Source of the DNA: an uncultured bacterium
Lineage (GTDB): Bacteria > Muiribacteriota > Ozemobacteria > Ozemobacterales > Ozemobacteraceae
DNA: 64,000 nucleotides
Direction of reading: 5' to 3'
NCBI GenBank assembly: GCA_937949615.1
Contig: CALEDQ010000008.1
Coordinates: 186,001 to 250,000, forward strand
The notes under the pieces are model-generated. The model had not been told where the DNA came from. It saw only the letters and a program-made list of their open reading frames with translations, and made no database searches. Shown one piece after another: positions 34,495-42,622 of this stretch (positions within the stretch are counted from its first letter, which is position 1; each line of letters begins with the position of its first letter). The translations under genes were made by a program, and so were the position numbers.

Positions 34495-36197
34495 AGCAGA
34501 CCGCGATTCTGCAGCCAGTCAAGCCAGCCGGGGGTTTTATCAAGAACCCCCGGTTTTGCTGTACTGAGAGTTCTCCCCAGTTCGACCTGACGCTGCAGCC
34601 TGATGGCAGAAGCGGCCACACCGTCTGCTTTTAGGGTTATGACTTTGAGAGGAGCGAGCTGACCGGCTTCACGGGCCCAGCGATAATGAATATTTTCACA
34701 GAAAACCGCGTCAAGACGCCCGGCAAGCTGCAGACAGTCATCAGCCGCAGTCTCGCGCGCCGCCGCCCTGGCAAGAAAGCAACAATAATACGGCAGTGCC
34801 GGCAGTTCAGGCTTTTCTGCTGCCAGCCAGCTGCCGGCAAAGTCTGCCGCAATAATGGCGAGAGCCTCTTTAACCTGATCTGAACTGAGCTTTTCGCCAA
34901 CCAGATCAGAAACGAAGGCCTCTTTGCCAACAAAGGCCAGACAGGGCAGATTCCGCCACCAGCCGCGCATTTCAACGATATCATGCAGGCGATAACGGTA
35001 GAGACCGCCGGCAGTGGTCATCAGCACCCGGTAACGCTGCCCGGTCACCAGCTCATGCGCCAGCCTGATTGCGCCCACGCCGGTTTCACCCTCTTCAAAT
35101 TCAAAGAATGCCGACCTTGCAGCGAGAACCGGTGCCGGCGCCCCAACCATCGGTATGGTTACCGGGCCCTCAGTCGCCAGCAGCCCCTTGGTCTGAAATG
35201 CCGCGTCAGGAAAAAAGCTGCGCAGATATTCAGCTCCGGCGCTGGCTTCTGCCTCTGCCCAGCTCGAAATCAATGCCAGTTTCGGCCAGAGCTGCCGGGC
35301 GAAACCGGCACGGTCACCCTTTTCAAGCAATCTGAACGTATCCATAAGGTGTTTGCCGCGACCGGGCAAAGGTTTGCCCGAATAAAGCTGCAATGCCGGG
35401 TCATTCAACTCAGACGCAGATAAAAAAGCCGGGCGGCAGGTGCCGTTTTCAAGATCATCGGCGAGCGATGCAAGCCATTCGCCGCACTGCGACAGCAGCG
35501 CCGTAAAAAGCGTCGGGTTCCAGAGAGAAATCAGGCGCATCTGCGGCTGGCGCAGCAGACAGAGAAGAGTCACATATTTCCAGACGTTCGAGTTGCTGAG
35601 ACCGGCAGCTTCTTCCGGAACCACAGTCACCAGGCCGATCAGTGGCTTTGCCCAGGCACCAAAATAATCCGAATCAGCCGCAAAGCCAATCGGCACGCCG
35701 CCGGCGGTCATTCTTTTCTCTGCTGATCTTGGTGAAACCACCCAGTAGGCCGGGCCGCCCCAGAGGCTGGCGAAATGCGAAAACAAATCGAAGAGCCAGG
35801 GGTGCAGAGCCCGGTTGAAAGCCCTCTGCAGACCAGCAGTATAAGGAATCAGCCGATTAGGCCCCGAAGTGCCGCTCGTCTCTTCGAACATTCTGACCGG
35901 ATCGCCGGTCAGAACACACTCCTTACCGGCGGCGATAAGATCGATATATGACTTGAGATCCTCATAGTCGTGCACTTTGACTCTGGCGCAGAACTCGTCT
36001 GCGTTGCCGATCGTGGCAAAATCATGCTGGCGACCAAAATCGGTCTGACTGGCATTTTGCAAAAGTTCAAGCAGAACCCGGCTCTGAACTCTGGCAAGAT
36101 TGCTGTTGGCAGCCCGTCTGAATTCCATTGCGCCGCCAAGACAGGTGCCCATCCAGACACCTTGCACCAGGCCTGTGGCGAGCATAAAACCGGCCAT
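34491..36197 (-). CDS. GH3-family acyl-adenylate/amide synthetase-like enzyme
   Basis: 568 residues. The N-terminal part follows the GH3 (auxin-responsive promoter) family: QNASQTDFGRQHDF (about 48-61), then the ATP loop FEETSGTSGPNRLIPYT (about 103-119) and YWVVSPRS. Plant GH3 proteins join amino acids to acyl acids through acyl-AMP; bacterial members are largely uncharacterised. The first residues are hydrophobic (FMLATGLVQGVWMG), possibly a membrane anchor. The start ATG shares one base with the preceding gene's stop. The stop overlaps the convergent lipoprotein stop within TTAA. It is the last gene of the radical SAM/GNAT cluster and may perform the final ligation. Confidence 0.82.
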   Translation of the reverse strand: MAGFMLATGLVQGVWMGTCLGGAMEFRRAANSNLARVQSRVLLELLQNASQTDFGRQHDFATIGNADEFCARVKVHDYEDLKSYIDLIAAGKECVLTGDPVRMFEETSGTSGPNRLIPYTAGLQRAFNRALHPWLFDLFSHFASLWGGPAYWVVSPRSAEKRMTAGGVPIGFAADSDYFGAWAKPLIGLVTVVPEEAAGLSNSNVWKYVTLLCLLRQPQMRLISLWNPTLFTALLSQCGEWLASLADDLENGTCRPAFLSASELNDPALQLYSGKPLPGRGKHLMDTFRLLEKGDRAGFARQLWPKLALISSWAEAEASAGAEYLRSFFPDAAFQTKGLLATEGPVTIPMVGAPAPVLAARSAFFEFEEGETGVGAIRLAHELVTGQRYRVLMTTAGGLYRYRLHDIVEMRGWWRNLPCLAFVGKEAFVSDLVGEKLSSDQVKEALAIIAADFAGSWLAAEKPELPALPYYCCFLARAAARETAADDCLQLAGRLDAVFCENIHYRWAREAGQLAPLKVITLKADGVAASAIRLQRQVELGRTLSTAKPGVLDKTPGWLDWLQNRGLL

Positions 36198-36922
36198 CAG
36201 CCCTTCAAAAGCCTTTTAACAAAAGGCTTGAAGTTTTCCCAGCTGAGGCGGGTTATGCAGGCGAGCTCATCACCGGCATCGTGTCCAGGATTCTTCTGCA
36301 GGAAAAAAGCGATGTGCTGGTTCTGCAGGCGTTCCTGTGCCGGTTCACTGATGCCGGCCCGCAGTGGCGTCGGATTCTTCAGCCTGACAATACCGGTGTC
36401 GGGGTTGTAATCTTCGGCAAAAAGCTGCCGGGCGGCCAGATCAAGAATGTTCTGCATTGCCACCGGTGTTTCGCGGTCAAAACAGGGAAAAAACTCATTG
36501 AAATAGGCCGGCAAAAACCGGTAAGTGCGGTAGCCGCTCGAAATGAGAAACCAGTAGAGCGGTTTGTCGCCAGATGCCTGCAGCGTCTCATACATAAAGC
36601 GCCCCCAGACCCGCGGCAGCTCAAGACTGCCCCAGAAATCGGGGTGAATGATCGTGTCGCCGCTGAAAAGCACTCTGAGTTCATCTTTGTCGGCACACAG
36701 ATCGTAAATCGCGACCGAAGTGAAGCCACGCAGTTTATTTTGCCCGTCTTCGAGCAGTATGACAGTGTTTTTGCGCGCCAGATCAGCTAAAAAAGAAGCC
36801 TTTTCGACCTCATAAAAATCTGACATCAGAGCGAACATGGCTTCTTTGACAGCAGCATCGAGCTGCTGAACGGGCTGAGTGCGGCCATACAGGGTTCTGC
36901 CTGGTAAATTGTCGCTGGTCAT
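36197..36922 (-). CDS. GNAT-like acyltransferase-type protein (small)
   Basis: 241 residues. The order of predicted strands and helices (VILLEDGQNKLRGFTSVAIYDL, here about 54-75; then a core strand RVLFSGDTIIH; then YWFLISSGYRTYRFLPAYF, about 142-160) suits a GNAT-like N-acyltransferase, but the acetyl-CoA loop (R/Q-x-x-G-x-G/A) is not clear. It couples by ATGA to the upstream gene and by TGATG to the GH3 gene. It may transfer an acyl group to the product of the cluster. Family call is tentative. Confidence 0.6.
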   Translation of the reverse strand: MTSDNLPGRTLYGRTQPVQQLDAAVKEAMFALMSDFYEVEKASFLADLARKNTVILLEDGQNKLRGFTSVAIYDLCADKDELRVLFSGDTIIHPDFWGSLELPRVWGRFMYETLQASGDKPLYWFLISSGYRTYRFLPAYFNEFFPCFDRETPVAMQNILDLAARQLFAEDYNPDTGIVRLKNPTPLRAGISEPAQERLQNQHIAFFLQKNPGHDAGDELACITRLSWENFKPFVKRLLKG

Positions 36923-38109
36923 AAGGCCCCAAGGTTGGCAAGATGCTGAGGTCGGCCGACAAACTCATATTTGCCGGTTTCCGGCCAGAATACCTGATAT
37001 ATGATACTCCAGTACGGCAGAAAAAATACAGTATTTAACGCCGCCAGCGCCGGAAATTTTTCTGCCATGCCAAGTGCCGCGAACATGGCACCCCGCTTTT
37101 TCGCTTCTTCGCAGGCCGCCCTGATCAAAACAGGCATCACCATGCTTTCAAGGCCAGGTTCGGCCGCCCAGGGGTCGAGCAGCACAAAATCTACCTGCCC
37201 GCCGAGCCCTGGAACCGGGCAGCGACCCGCCAGCATTTCAATCGATTGCCAGAACTTCTGCATCAGCGCAAGAGGTCGACAGAGGTGATGCACGACGATC
37301 TGCCGGTAATGTTGCTGGTTCCAGACTCCGATCGCCCCGACCAGTTCGTCACCGGCAAAAACACCGACCATGTCCGCAATTTTCAACCCGAAAAAACCGC
37401 ACAGGCTGCCGTCAGCTTCCAGTCGGTCAAGATACGGAGCCCCTTCGTTGCGGCGGCCGGCACGCGCAAATAAAGCCACCAGCGCTGGCAGATCGCTGTT
37501 CTGCAGCATGCGGTGCGCAAGCGTACCCGGTTGCCGCGAACGGTATTTCTGCGGCCAGCGGCGGCCAGGGCCGGACAAAGGGATAAGCGCCGTCAGATAG
37601 CGTGAAACCGGCTGATAAAACGGCATGCCACCACCGGCCCTTTCGGCTTCGAGCAACTGGCGGGCATAATGATTTTCTTCGAGAATTGAAGTAAGAGTCA
37701 CCGGCAGAGGTCGGTCAGCAAATATTTCGCGGAACGCCCGATAACCCCGCAGCAAAAATGAACCGCCTCTGATGTCAGGGTGAAACCGCAGATGATGCAG
37801 ATAGCCGATGTCGGTCGCCTGACCGCCGAGATATGCCCGACGCACCGACCTGATGCCGAGACCGGCCAGCCTTGTAAAGCCGCGCGGTTGAATGAGAACC
37901 AGGTCATGCAGGTTTCCGAATGCACTGAGGGCAGTGAAAAAAGATGGTTCGGTCTGGTAATCGAGGCCGATGAAACTGGCCGGCATCTGGCAGATACGGC
38001 CAAGATCGCGAATTTGAGTATCGAGATCGGCGAGTTCGTGCAAAAGCGCCGCATCTGCACGGTCAGAGGCGAAGGTAAATTTTTCGACCGGCCCGGGCGA
38101 CTTGTGCAT
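36919..38109 (-). CDS. GNAT-like acyltransferase-type protein (two-domain)
   Basis: About 396 residues from ATG 38109, with AAGG close upstream; GTG 38112, overlapping the previous stop, is the alternative. Residues about 100-160 look like a GNAT core: YLHHLRFHPDIRGGSFLLRG (about 103-122) then LTSILEENHYARQLLEA. A second, weaker GNAT-like half is at about 195-330 (GVFAGDELVGAIGVW). Two halves in one chain recall tandem GNAT or aminoacyl-transferase-type proteins. Substrate unknown. It lies between the radical SAM and second GNAT genes with 4-base overlaps on each side, so the four products probably act on one pathway. Confidence 0.65.
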   Translation of the reverse strand: MHKSPGPVEKFTFASDRADAALLHELADLDTQIRDLGRICQMPASFIGLDYQTEPSFFTALSAFGNLHDLVLIQPRGFTRLAGLGIRSVRRAYLGGQATDIGYLHHLRFHPDIRGGSFLLRGYRAFREIFADRPLPVTLTSILEENHYARQLLEAERAGGGMPFYQPVSRYLTALIPLSGPGRRWPQKYRSRQPGTLAHRMLQNSDLPALVALFARAGRRNEGAPYLDRLEADGSLCGFFGLKIADMVGVFAGDELVGAIGVWNQQHYRQIVVHHLCRPLALMQKFWQSIEMLAGRCPVPGLGGQVDFVLLDPWAAEPGLESMVMPVLIRAACEEAKKRGAMFAALGMAEKFPALAALNTVFFLPYWSIIYQVFWPETGKYEFVGRPQHLANLGAL

Positions 38110-39467
38110 CACCTTTTAAAATCAGCGAGCAGGTGGTTTTCTTCGGGCAATCCGAGCGGAATGCCGAATTTTTCGTCGACCTCGCGGCGGCCGTAATAAT
38201 TCTGAGTCAGAAACAGCGCCAGGGTCGAAAGACTCTGCATATTGGTCATTGGCGCGAGAGCGCGTCTGATGATCGACTTCGTCGAGTAAAATTTGCGCCG
38301 GTAATGGCGGCAGGTTTCGGCAAGTTCTTCTGGCGGCAGCATCTGCGGCCGGTATGGCACCTGGCCGAAACGAAAACTCTCTTCGAGCCACCAGGCGTCA
38401 GAGATCATGCGCCCCTGCCCTGCCAGCTTCGCATAGAGCGGCGTGCCGGGGAAAGGCACGAGATGATTGAAAGCCACGAGAAAGAACTGATGCTTCATGG
38501 CAAACTCGAGGGTGCGCGGGAAAGAACTGACGTCGTCGCCGTCTACCCCGAAAAGGAAGGTCGCATAAACGCAGATGTGATTCTGCTTCAGCAGTGCCAG
38601 CGAGCGCTCATAAAGCTCGACCGATTCATTACTCTTCTTGTTCAGCGTGTTGAGAAGGTCTGAACGAAGCGATTCAAACCCGATCAGAACACCGACACAG
38701 CCGGCGGCAGCCATTGCTTTGACCAGAACCGGGTCGGCGGCAGCTTCGACGCTGATCTGGGTGACCCATTTTACACTCAGGGGCTGCAAGGCCCGGCACA
38801 GAGCAAGAACCGCTTCCGGGTTGGCAGCAATATTGTCATCGATGAGAAAAACGATTTTCTGGCCGGTGCGCCTGATTTCTTCGGCGACTTCTTCGGGTGG
38901 CCTGAAATAATGCCGCCCTTTTGCAAAAACCGTGATCGAGCAGAAAGAGCAATGGTGCGAGCAGCCGCGTGAAAACTCGACAAGCGCCAGCGGCAGATAT
39001 TTTTTGTCGGCATAAACTTCACGCTTCGGAAAAACACCACGCCACGGAAAATCAAACGAGCCATTATAGCGTTTCTGCAGGCAACCGGCGGCGGCATCGG
39101 CAAGCACTCCGGCCCAGACTCCCTCTGCTGGCCCAACCACGACCGCATCAGCGTGTTTTTCGACTTCGGCAGGGCAGAGACTGGCATGGTAACCGCCCAT
39201 GACCACTTTTACGCCGCGTTTCTGGTAGGCAGCGGCGATCTGATAGGCGCGGCGGGCAGTATAGGTTTCGACGGTGATACCGACAAGATCGGCCGGCACA
39301 TCAGGATCGATCGGCTCGATGCGGTCATCCTGAATAGTGATCTGCCAGTCGTCAGGGGTAAGAGATGCAAGAACAGCAAGAACCAGGGGCTCCATCTGCC
39401 AGGTGGCAATATATTTCTGGCCGGGTTTGCGCCCGATCGACGGCATGATCAGGGTAAGCTTCTTCAT
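38109..39467 (-). CDS. B12-binding radical SAM enzyme (cluster member)
   Basis: About 452 residues from ATG 39467, which has GGTGA about 8 bases upstream; an in-frame ATG 21 codons earlier lacks one. The N-terminal third is a cobalamin-binding Rossmann-like fold (DLVGITVETYTARRAYQIA, VVMGGYHASLCP, ADAVVVGPAEG). The radical SAM cluster motif is CSHHCSFC (about 169-176), followed by FLIDDNIAANPEAV. Enzymes of this class methylate or rearrange unactivated carbons, often in lipids or natural products. The C-terminal part has the common LVPFPGTPLYAKL stretch. The same general family occurs again at 61081-62433. Substrate unknown. Confidence 0.88.
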   Translation of the reverse strand: MKKLTLIMPSIGRKPGQKYIATWQMEPLVLAVLASLTPDDWQITIQDDRIEPIDPDVPADLVGITVETYTARRAYQIAAAYQKRGVKVVMGGYHASLCPAEVEKHADAVVVGPAEGVWAGVLADAAAGCLQKRYNGSFDFPWRGVFPKREVYADKKYLPLALVEFSRGCSHHCSFCSITVFAKGRHYFRPPEEVAEEIRRTGQKIVFLIDDNIAANPEAVLALCRALQPLSVKWVTQISVEAAADPVLVKAMAAAGCVGVLIGFESLRSDLLNTLNKKSNESVELYERSLALLKQNHICVYATFLFGVDGDDVSSFPRTLEFAMKHQFFLVAFNHLVPFPGTPLYAKLAGQGRMISDAWWLEESFRFGQVPYRPQMLPPEELAETCRHYRRKFYSTKSIIRRALAPMTNMQSLSTLALFLTQNYYGRREVDEKFGIPLGLPEENHLLADFKR

Positions 39468-39520
39468 GTGTTTCACCAGCTTTAAAATTAAGCCGCTCTG
39501 CCGATCGGGCCTCTCAGAGG

Positions 39521-39721
39521 TCAGCTGCAATGCTCCCGGTTTTTGAGGGAACTTCGTCTGGCCTTAAGCATAACCGAATTCAGCGGAAATTGCAAAAACG
39601 GGCCAAGATCACGAACCGTGTTTTCAGAAACATCTGCACTGCTGCAGGCCGAAAGAAAACGCTGCACTGATACGATCCTGCGAATTTTTGCGATCCCCCG
39701 TTTAACCTTTGCCATCAACAT
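39521..39721 (-). CDS. Small basic protein upstream of the radical SAM cluster
   Basis: 66 residues from ATG 39721 (a second ATG follows at 39715, with GAGG a little upstream). It is rich in Arg/Lys/Ser (KVKRGIAKIRRIV, LKARRSSLKNREHCS) with no membrane segment. It sits 53 bases before the radical SAM gene and directly downstream of a good promoter, so it would be the first gene of that transcript. A peptide substrate is imaginable but there is no supporting motif. It could also be a chance ORF in a leader. Confidence 0.42.
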   Translation of the reverse strand: MLMAKVKRGIAKIRRIVSVQRFLSACSSADVSENTVRDLGPFLQFPLNSVMLKARRSSLKNREHCS

Positions 39722-39781
39722 CTTATTTGCCTCGTTCGTCTAACCTTAACCGGTAAATTTCTGCATGTATATGCGCACCGC

Positions 39782-39810
39782 ATTTTAGCAAAATTCATGC
39801 CAATGCACAA
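39782..39810 (-). promoter_or_regulatory. Promoter of the radical SAM/GNAT/GH3 cluster
   Basis: On the minus strand, TTGTGC (39805-39810), 17 bases, TAAAAT (39782-39787) preceded by TGC, giving an extended -10. About 60 bases before the small ORF start. Confidence 0.55.
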
Positions 39811-39944
39811 TACCCTCAAAAATCTGCTGTTTCAGGCCATCCGAACGGAGGCACCGGCAGGTGCACGTCAAATTTTGCCAGATTTTCATACACCCAGCGC
39901 CAGAATTCAACCAGTGCACGCCACAATCCACAACACACAGATCG

Positions 39945-40000
39945 TCACCGCGAACGCGGTGATCTAAGCCGTTGTCAACCGATTCCCGCTTCGCGGGAAT
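39945..40000. repeat. Two short inverted repeats in a 327-base gene-free gap
   Basis: TCACCGC and GCGGTGA (39945-39962 region, GAAC loop) and ATTCCCGC with GCGGGAAT (39982-40000, TTC loop) form compact GC-rich hairpins. Neither has a T run on either strand, so they are not simple terminators. Together with the next hairpin they make a string of three palindromes between two minus-strand operons, like REP-type intergenic elements. The rest of the gap 39811-39944 shows nothing I can assign. Confidence 0.55.
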
Positions 40001-40026
40001 TACGGGGGAACAATTATATTAGCGTG

Positions 40027-40059
40027 CCTTCGCCTGAAGCCTGACGCTTCAGGCGAAGG
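40027..40059. repeat. 14-bp perfect hairpin spanning the srfC stop codon
   Basis: CCTTCGCCTGAAGC (40027-40040) pairs fully with GCTTCAGGCGAAGG (40046-40059) around a 5-base loop. The srfC-like stop codon (40049-40051, minus strand) lies within one arm. No T run follows on the minus strand (the next bases are CACGCTAATATAATT), so it may act as a 3'-end-stabilising structure or factor-aided terminator. Confidence 0.65.
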
Positions 40060-42622
40060 GGGCTTTGAGGATTTTTTCCAGTTCGCGGTTGCTGGCTTCG
40101 TCGTCGGCCGAAGCTTCGGCGACGTTGTCTTTGAAGAGCTGCAACAGCGAGTTGGTCCAGTGCTGGTAGATCGCCAGGCCGGGGTAAGCCCGCGCCGAGA
40201 GCGTCGCCTTTGGTGGGCCCGCAGGCACCTGTGTCTCTTTCATTTCCTGACCAAGACAGGTAATGTAACGGTTCAGCGCCGTTGCTGCTCTGGCAGAAGC
40301 CTTGCGCAGAAAGCGGCCCGGATTCGGGGCATTGAAAATCTGATCACTCTCGCCGGCGATGGCAGACTCGATCTTCAGGCGCGAAGCACCCTTGATCAGT
40401 TCCTGAGTGGTTTCAGCAAACCACTCGGCCGGCAAACCGGTCAGTTCCTGAAATTCAGCATCCTGGCTCAAATAGGCCAGCTGCGCCTGCCAGCGGTTCA
40501 TCACCGCCTGGGCAAACACTTCGCCTTTGCGCACCACGGCCTTTTTCGGTGCGGCCGCTTCGGCAGCCGGTGCCGCCGGTTCACCAACCGAGAAAATCGA
40601 TTCATCGAAAACCGAGGTTTCGGCAGCAACCAGCGAAGGCTCGGCCGCTTCACCCTCTTCGCTTTCCATCGGGTTGACAACCGAGTCAAAAATCATGCCG
40701 ACCGTCTTGTCAGATATGGAAAATCGGTCGAGATCAAGAATGCGCGGCAATGAATAGCGGGTTGCCATACCTTTACCCAGCGTCAGCAGCAGTTTCTTCG
40801 CCCGTTCTTCGGCCATTTTTCGCGCATGCGAAATGTCGTCGCCAATAAAACAGGGCTGCAGATGCGTTTTCAGCTCGGCAAAAATCTGTCTGAGATTCGC
40901 CTGTAGCTGCTTAACCTTGGCATCGGTTTCTATACCGGCTTTAAGTCGCTCGACCAGGTACTGAATACCCGACTGTCCTGGCGCGGCAGCGCGGTTCCAG
41001 GCTTCTTTTGCGTCGGCAAAATGCCGCTGCACGTTCTCGTTGCCTAAATACTGCGCCATGATTTCGGCAAGCTGCTCTTCATCTCTGACAAATTCTTTGC
41101 CGTCTTTGTCACGGCCAAAGACCGTCTGCTGCACACCCGGGTTGCGCACCCAGTAGCAGTTTTGAAAAGCGCGCCCTTCTTCCCACTCGGTTACCCAGCT
41201 GCCTGCCCGGCCCATAAAATCAGCAAAATTTGTTTTCAGACGGCTGTCCCAGCGCACCGACGGGTCTTCGCCGCGTTTGCGCACCAGATCCATATCGAAT
41301 TTGGTAAACACATGAAACAGCAATGGCGCCTTGCCCTTGCGCTGCGCCGGCTCCTTGCCCTGGCTCCATTCAACCCATTTGTTAACCATGTACGGCAGCG
41401 ATTTGGCTTCCTGCGGACCGCCCTCCTGACAGAGCAGCAGAGCGGTAACATCGCGGTCATCAGAATAGCGATCGAAAAGATAAGCGACCTTGCCGCGCAG
41501 ATATACCTCAACCAGCGCCTCATGGTCTTTCGTCAGGCGTTGTTGATCAAAAACCTGAGCGCGGGCACGTGCACCCGGAAAATCGAGAACGTCGAACCGG
41601 CGAAGAAGCGACTCTTCGGAAGCCGAAGCAGTCTGCAGAATCAGTTCAGCCGTCAGGGCACAGAGAGTTGACGAATCCATCGACACCTGCCCGCCGCTGT
41701 TGAGCGCCAGGGCCACCTTGCGGTTACCCACCTTCATCAGCTGCGACAGACGCTGAACATCGATTATACTGTTGGTGCGCGGCAGCAGTGAATCATCATA
41801 AATACCGACAACTTCGCCACCGAGATTTCCCAGTTCCTTCTGCAAAAAGCGAAACAACTCGGTTATCTTCGGAAACCGTCCCCATAGCCATTCTAAATAG
41901 CTGATCTGCTGATCTGCCGGCAGCAGCCTGATTTCGTCATTGAGAATGCCCCAGTAGTTTATATCTTCGAGCATGCGCAGAAACTGATTGTGAAAATGGC
42001 GCCGTGCATAATCCTGCAGGTCCCAGACATCAGCTTCGGTCAGCAGACCCGACCCGCCAGAACGCCCGGAAACCCCTCTGAATGAATAGCGCAGTTTCTG
42101 CAGTTCATCGGCAGTCGGCACAAAATCGGACTGACATTCGAACAGAAACCCATTGAGAAAAATCTTGATCAGATCGGTGATTGTCAGCAGTCGCAGAAAT
42201 GCCGAACAACCCTGCACCGTGCGGTATGGTCTGGTGGTGAAGCGGGTGACCAGGGCCGTGCTTTCGCGACCACCGGCCGGATTGATCTCTTCAAGGTAAT
42301 CGCGCCCGGCCGGGTTCTGGTTTAGGCCGTTGAGAAGCACCGAAAGGGAAGCTTCGCCGCCACGCACCAGTTCAGAAGTCAGGTATGATTTTCCACACTG
42401 GCTGGCTCCAAAGACGCCGAGGGCCACCGGCCGCTGCGCCGACTCTTTGATCCGGCGCACTGTCACCTGCTTTTCATGCAGGATTTTATCCATGAATTTT
42501 CTGATGGCCGCATCTTTCAGATAACCGGCAGCCCAGCCCGAGCTGCAGTTAAGCAGTTCGGTCAGCTGATCTGACATGTTGACAATCTGCTGCTCTTCGG
42601 GGCGCATTTTACTCTGATTCAT
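40049..42622 (-). CDS. srfC: SrfC-like protein (putative virulence factor family) with GTPase motifs
   Basis: 857 residues, the size and layout of SrfC/Virul_Fac proteins. I can see a P-loop GASQCGKS (about 74-81), a DFPG motif in FDVLDFPGARAR (about 346), and TKFD in HVFTKFDMDL (about 442). These match G1, G3 and G4 of a GTPase, as in dynamin-like proteins. A Pro/Ala/Glu linker lies at about 660-700 (APAAEAAAPKKA), then a helical C-terminal domain. In enterobacteria srfC is co-encoded with srfA and srfB and has been linked to toxicity; the mechanism is not settled. Start overlaps the previous gene (ATGA). Terminal gene of the operon. Confidence 0.82.
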   Translation of the reverse strand: MNQSKMRPEEQQIVNMSDQLTELLNCSSGWAAGYLKDAAIRKFMDKILHEKQVTVRRIKESAQRPVALGVFGASQCGKSYLTSELVRGGEASLSVLLNGLNQNPAGRDYLEEINPAGGRESTALVTRFTTRPYRTVQGCSAFLRLLTITDLIKIFLNGFLFECQSDFVPTADELQKLRYSFRGVSGRSGGSGLLTEADVWDLQDYARRHFHNQFLRMLEDINYWGILNDEIRLLPADQQISYLEWLWGRFPKITELFRFLQKELGNLGGEVVGIYDDSLLPRTNSIIDVQRLSQLMKVGNRKVALALNSGGQVSMDSSTLCALTAELILQTASASEESLLRRFDVLDFPGARARAQVFDQQRLTKDHEALVEVYLRGKVAYLFDRYSDDRDVTALLLCQEGGPQEAKSLPYMVNKWVEWSQGKEPAQRKGKAPLLFHVFTKFDMDLVRKRGEDPSVRWDSRLKTNFADFMGRAGSWVTEWEEGRAFQNCYWVRNPGVQQTVFGRDKDGKEFVRDEEQLAEIMAQYLGNENVQRHFADAKEAWNRAAAPGQSGIQYLVERLKAGIETDAKVKQLQANLRQIFAELKTHLQPCFIGDDISHARKMAEERAKKLLLTLGKGMATRYSLPRILDLDRFSISDKTVGMIFDSVVNPMESEEGEAAEPSLVAAETSVFDESIFSVGEPAAPAAEAAAPKKAVVRKGEVFAQAVMNRWQAQLAYLSQDAEFQELTGLPAEWFAETTQELIKGASRLKIESAIAGESDQIFNAPNPGRFLRKASARAATALNRYITCLGQEMKETQVPAGPPKATLSARAYPGLAIYQHWTNSLLQLFKDNVAEASADDEASNRELEKILKAPFA

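Noticed and set aside
37780..38663. Plus-strand open frames opposite the GNAT and radical SAM genes
   Set aside because: Antisense to well-supported genes, with Arg/Pro-rich compositions and no motif.
39543..39743. Plus-strand ORF opposite the small basic ORF
   Set aside because: No ribosome site or promoter on that strand; the minus-strand ORF has both.
39945..40059. CRISPR or attachment site
   Set aside because: The palindromes differ in sequence and spacing; there are no direct repeats, spacers or cas genes.
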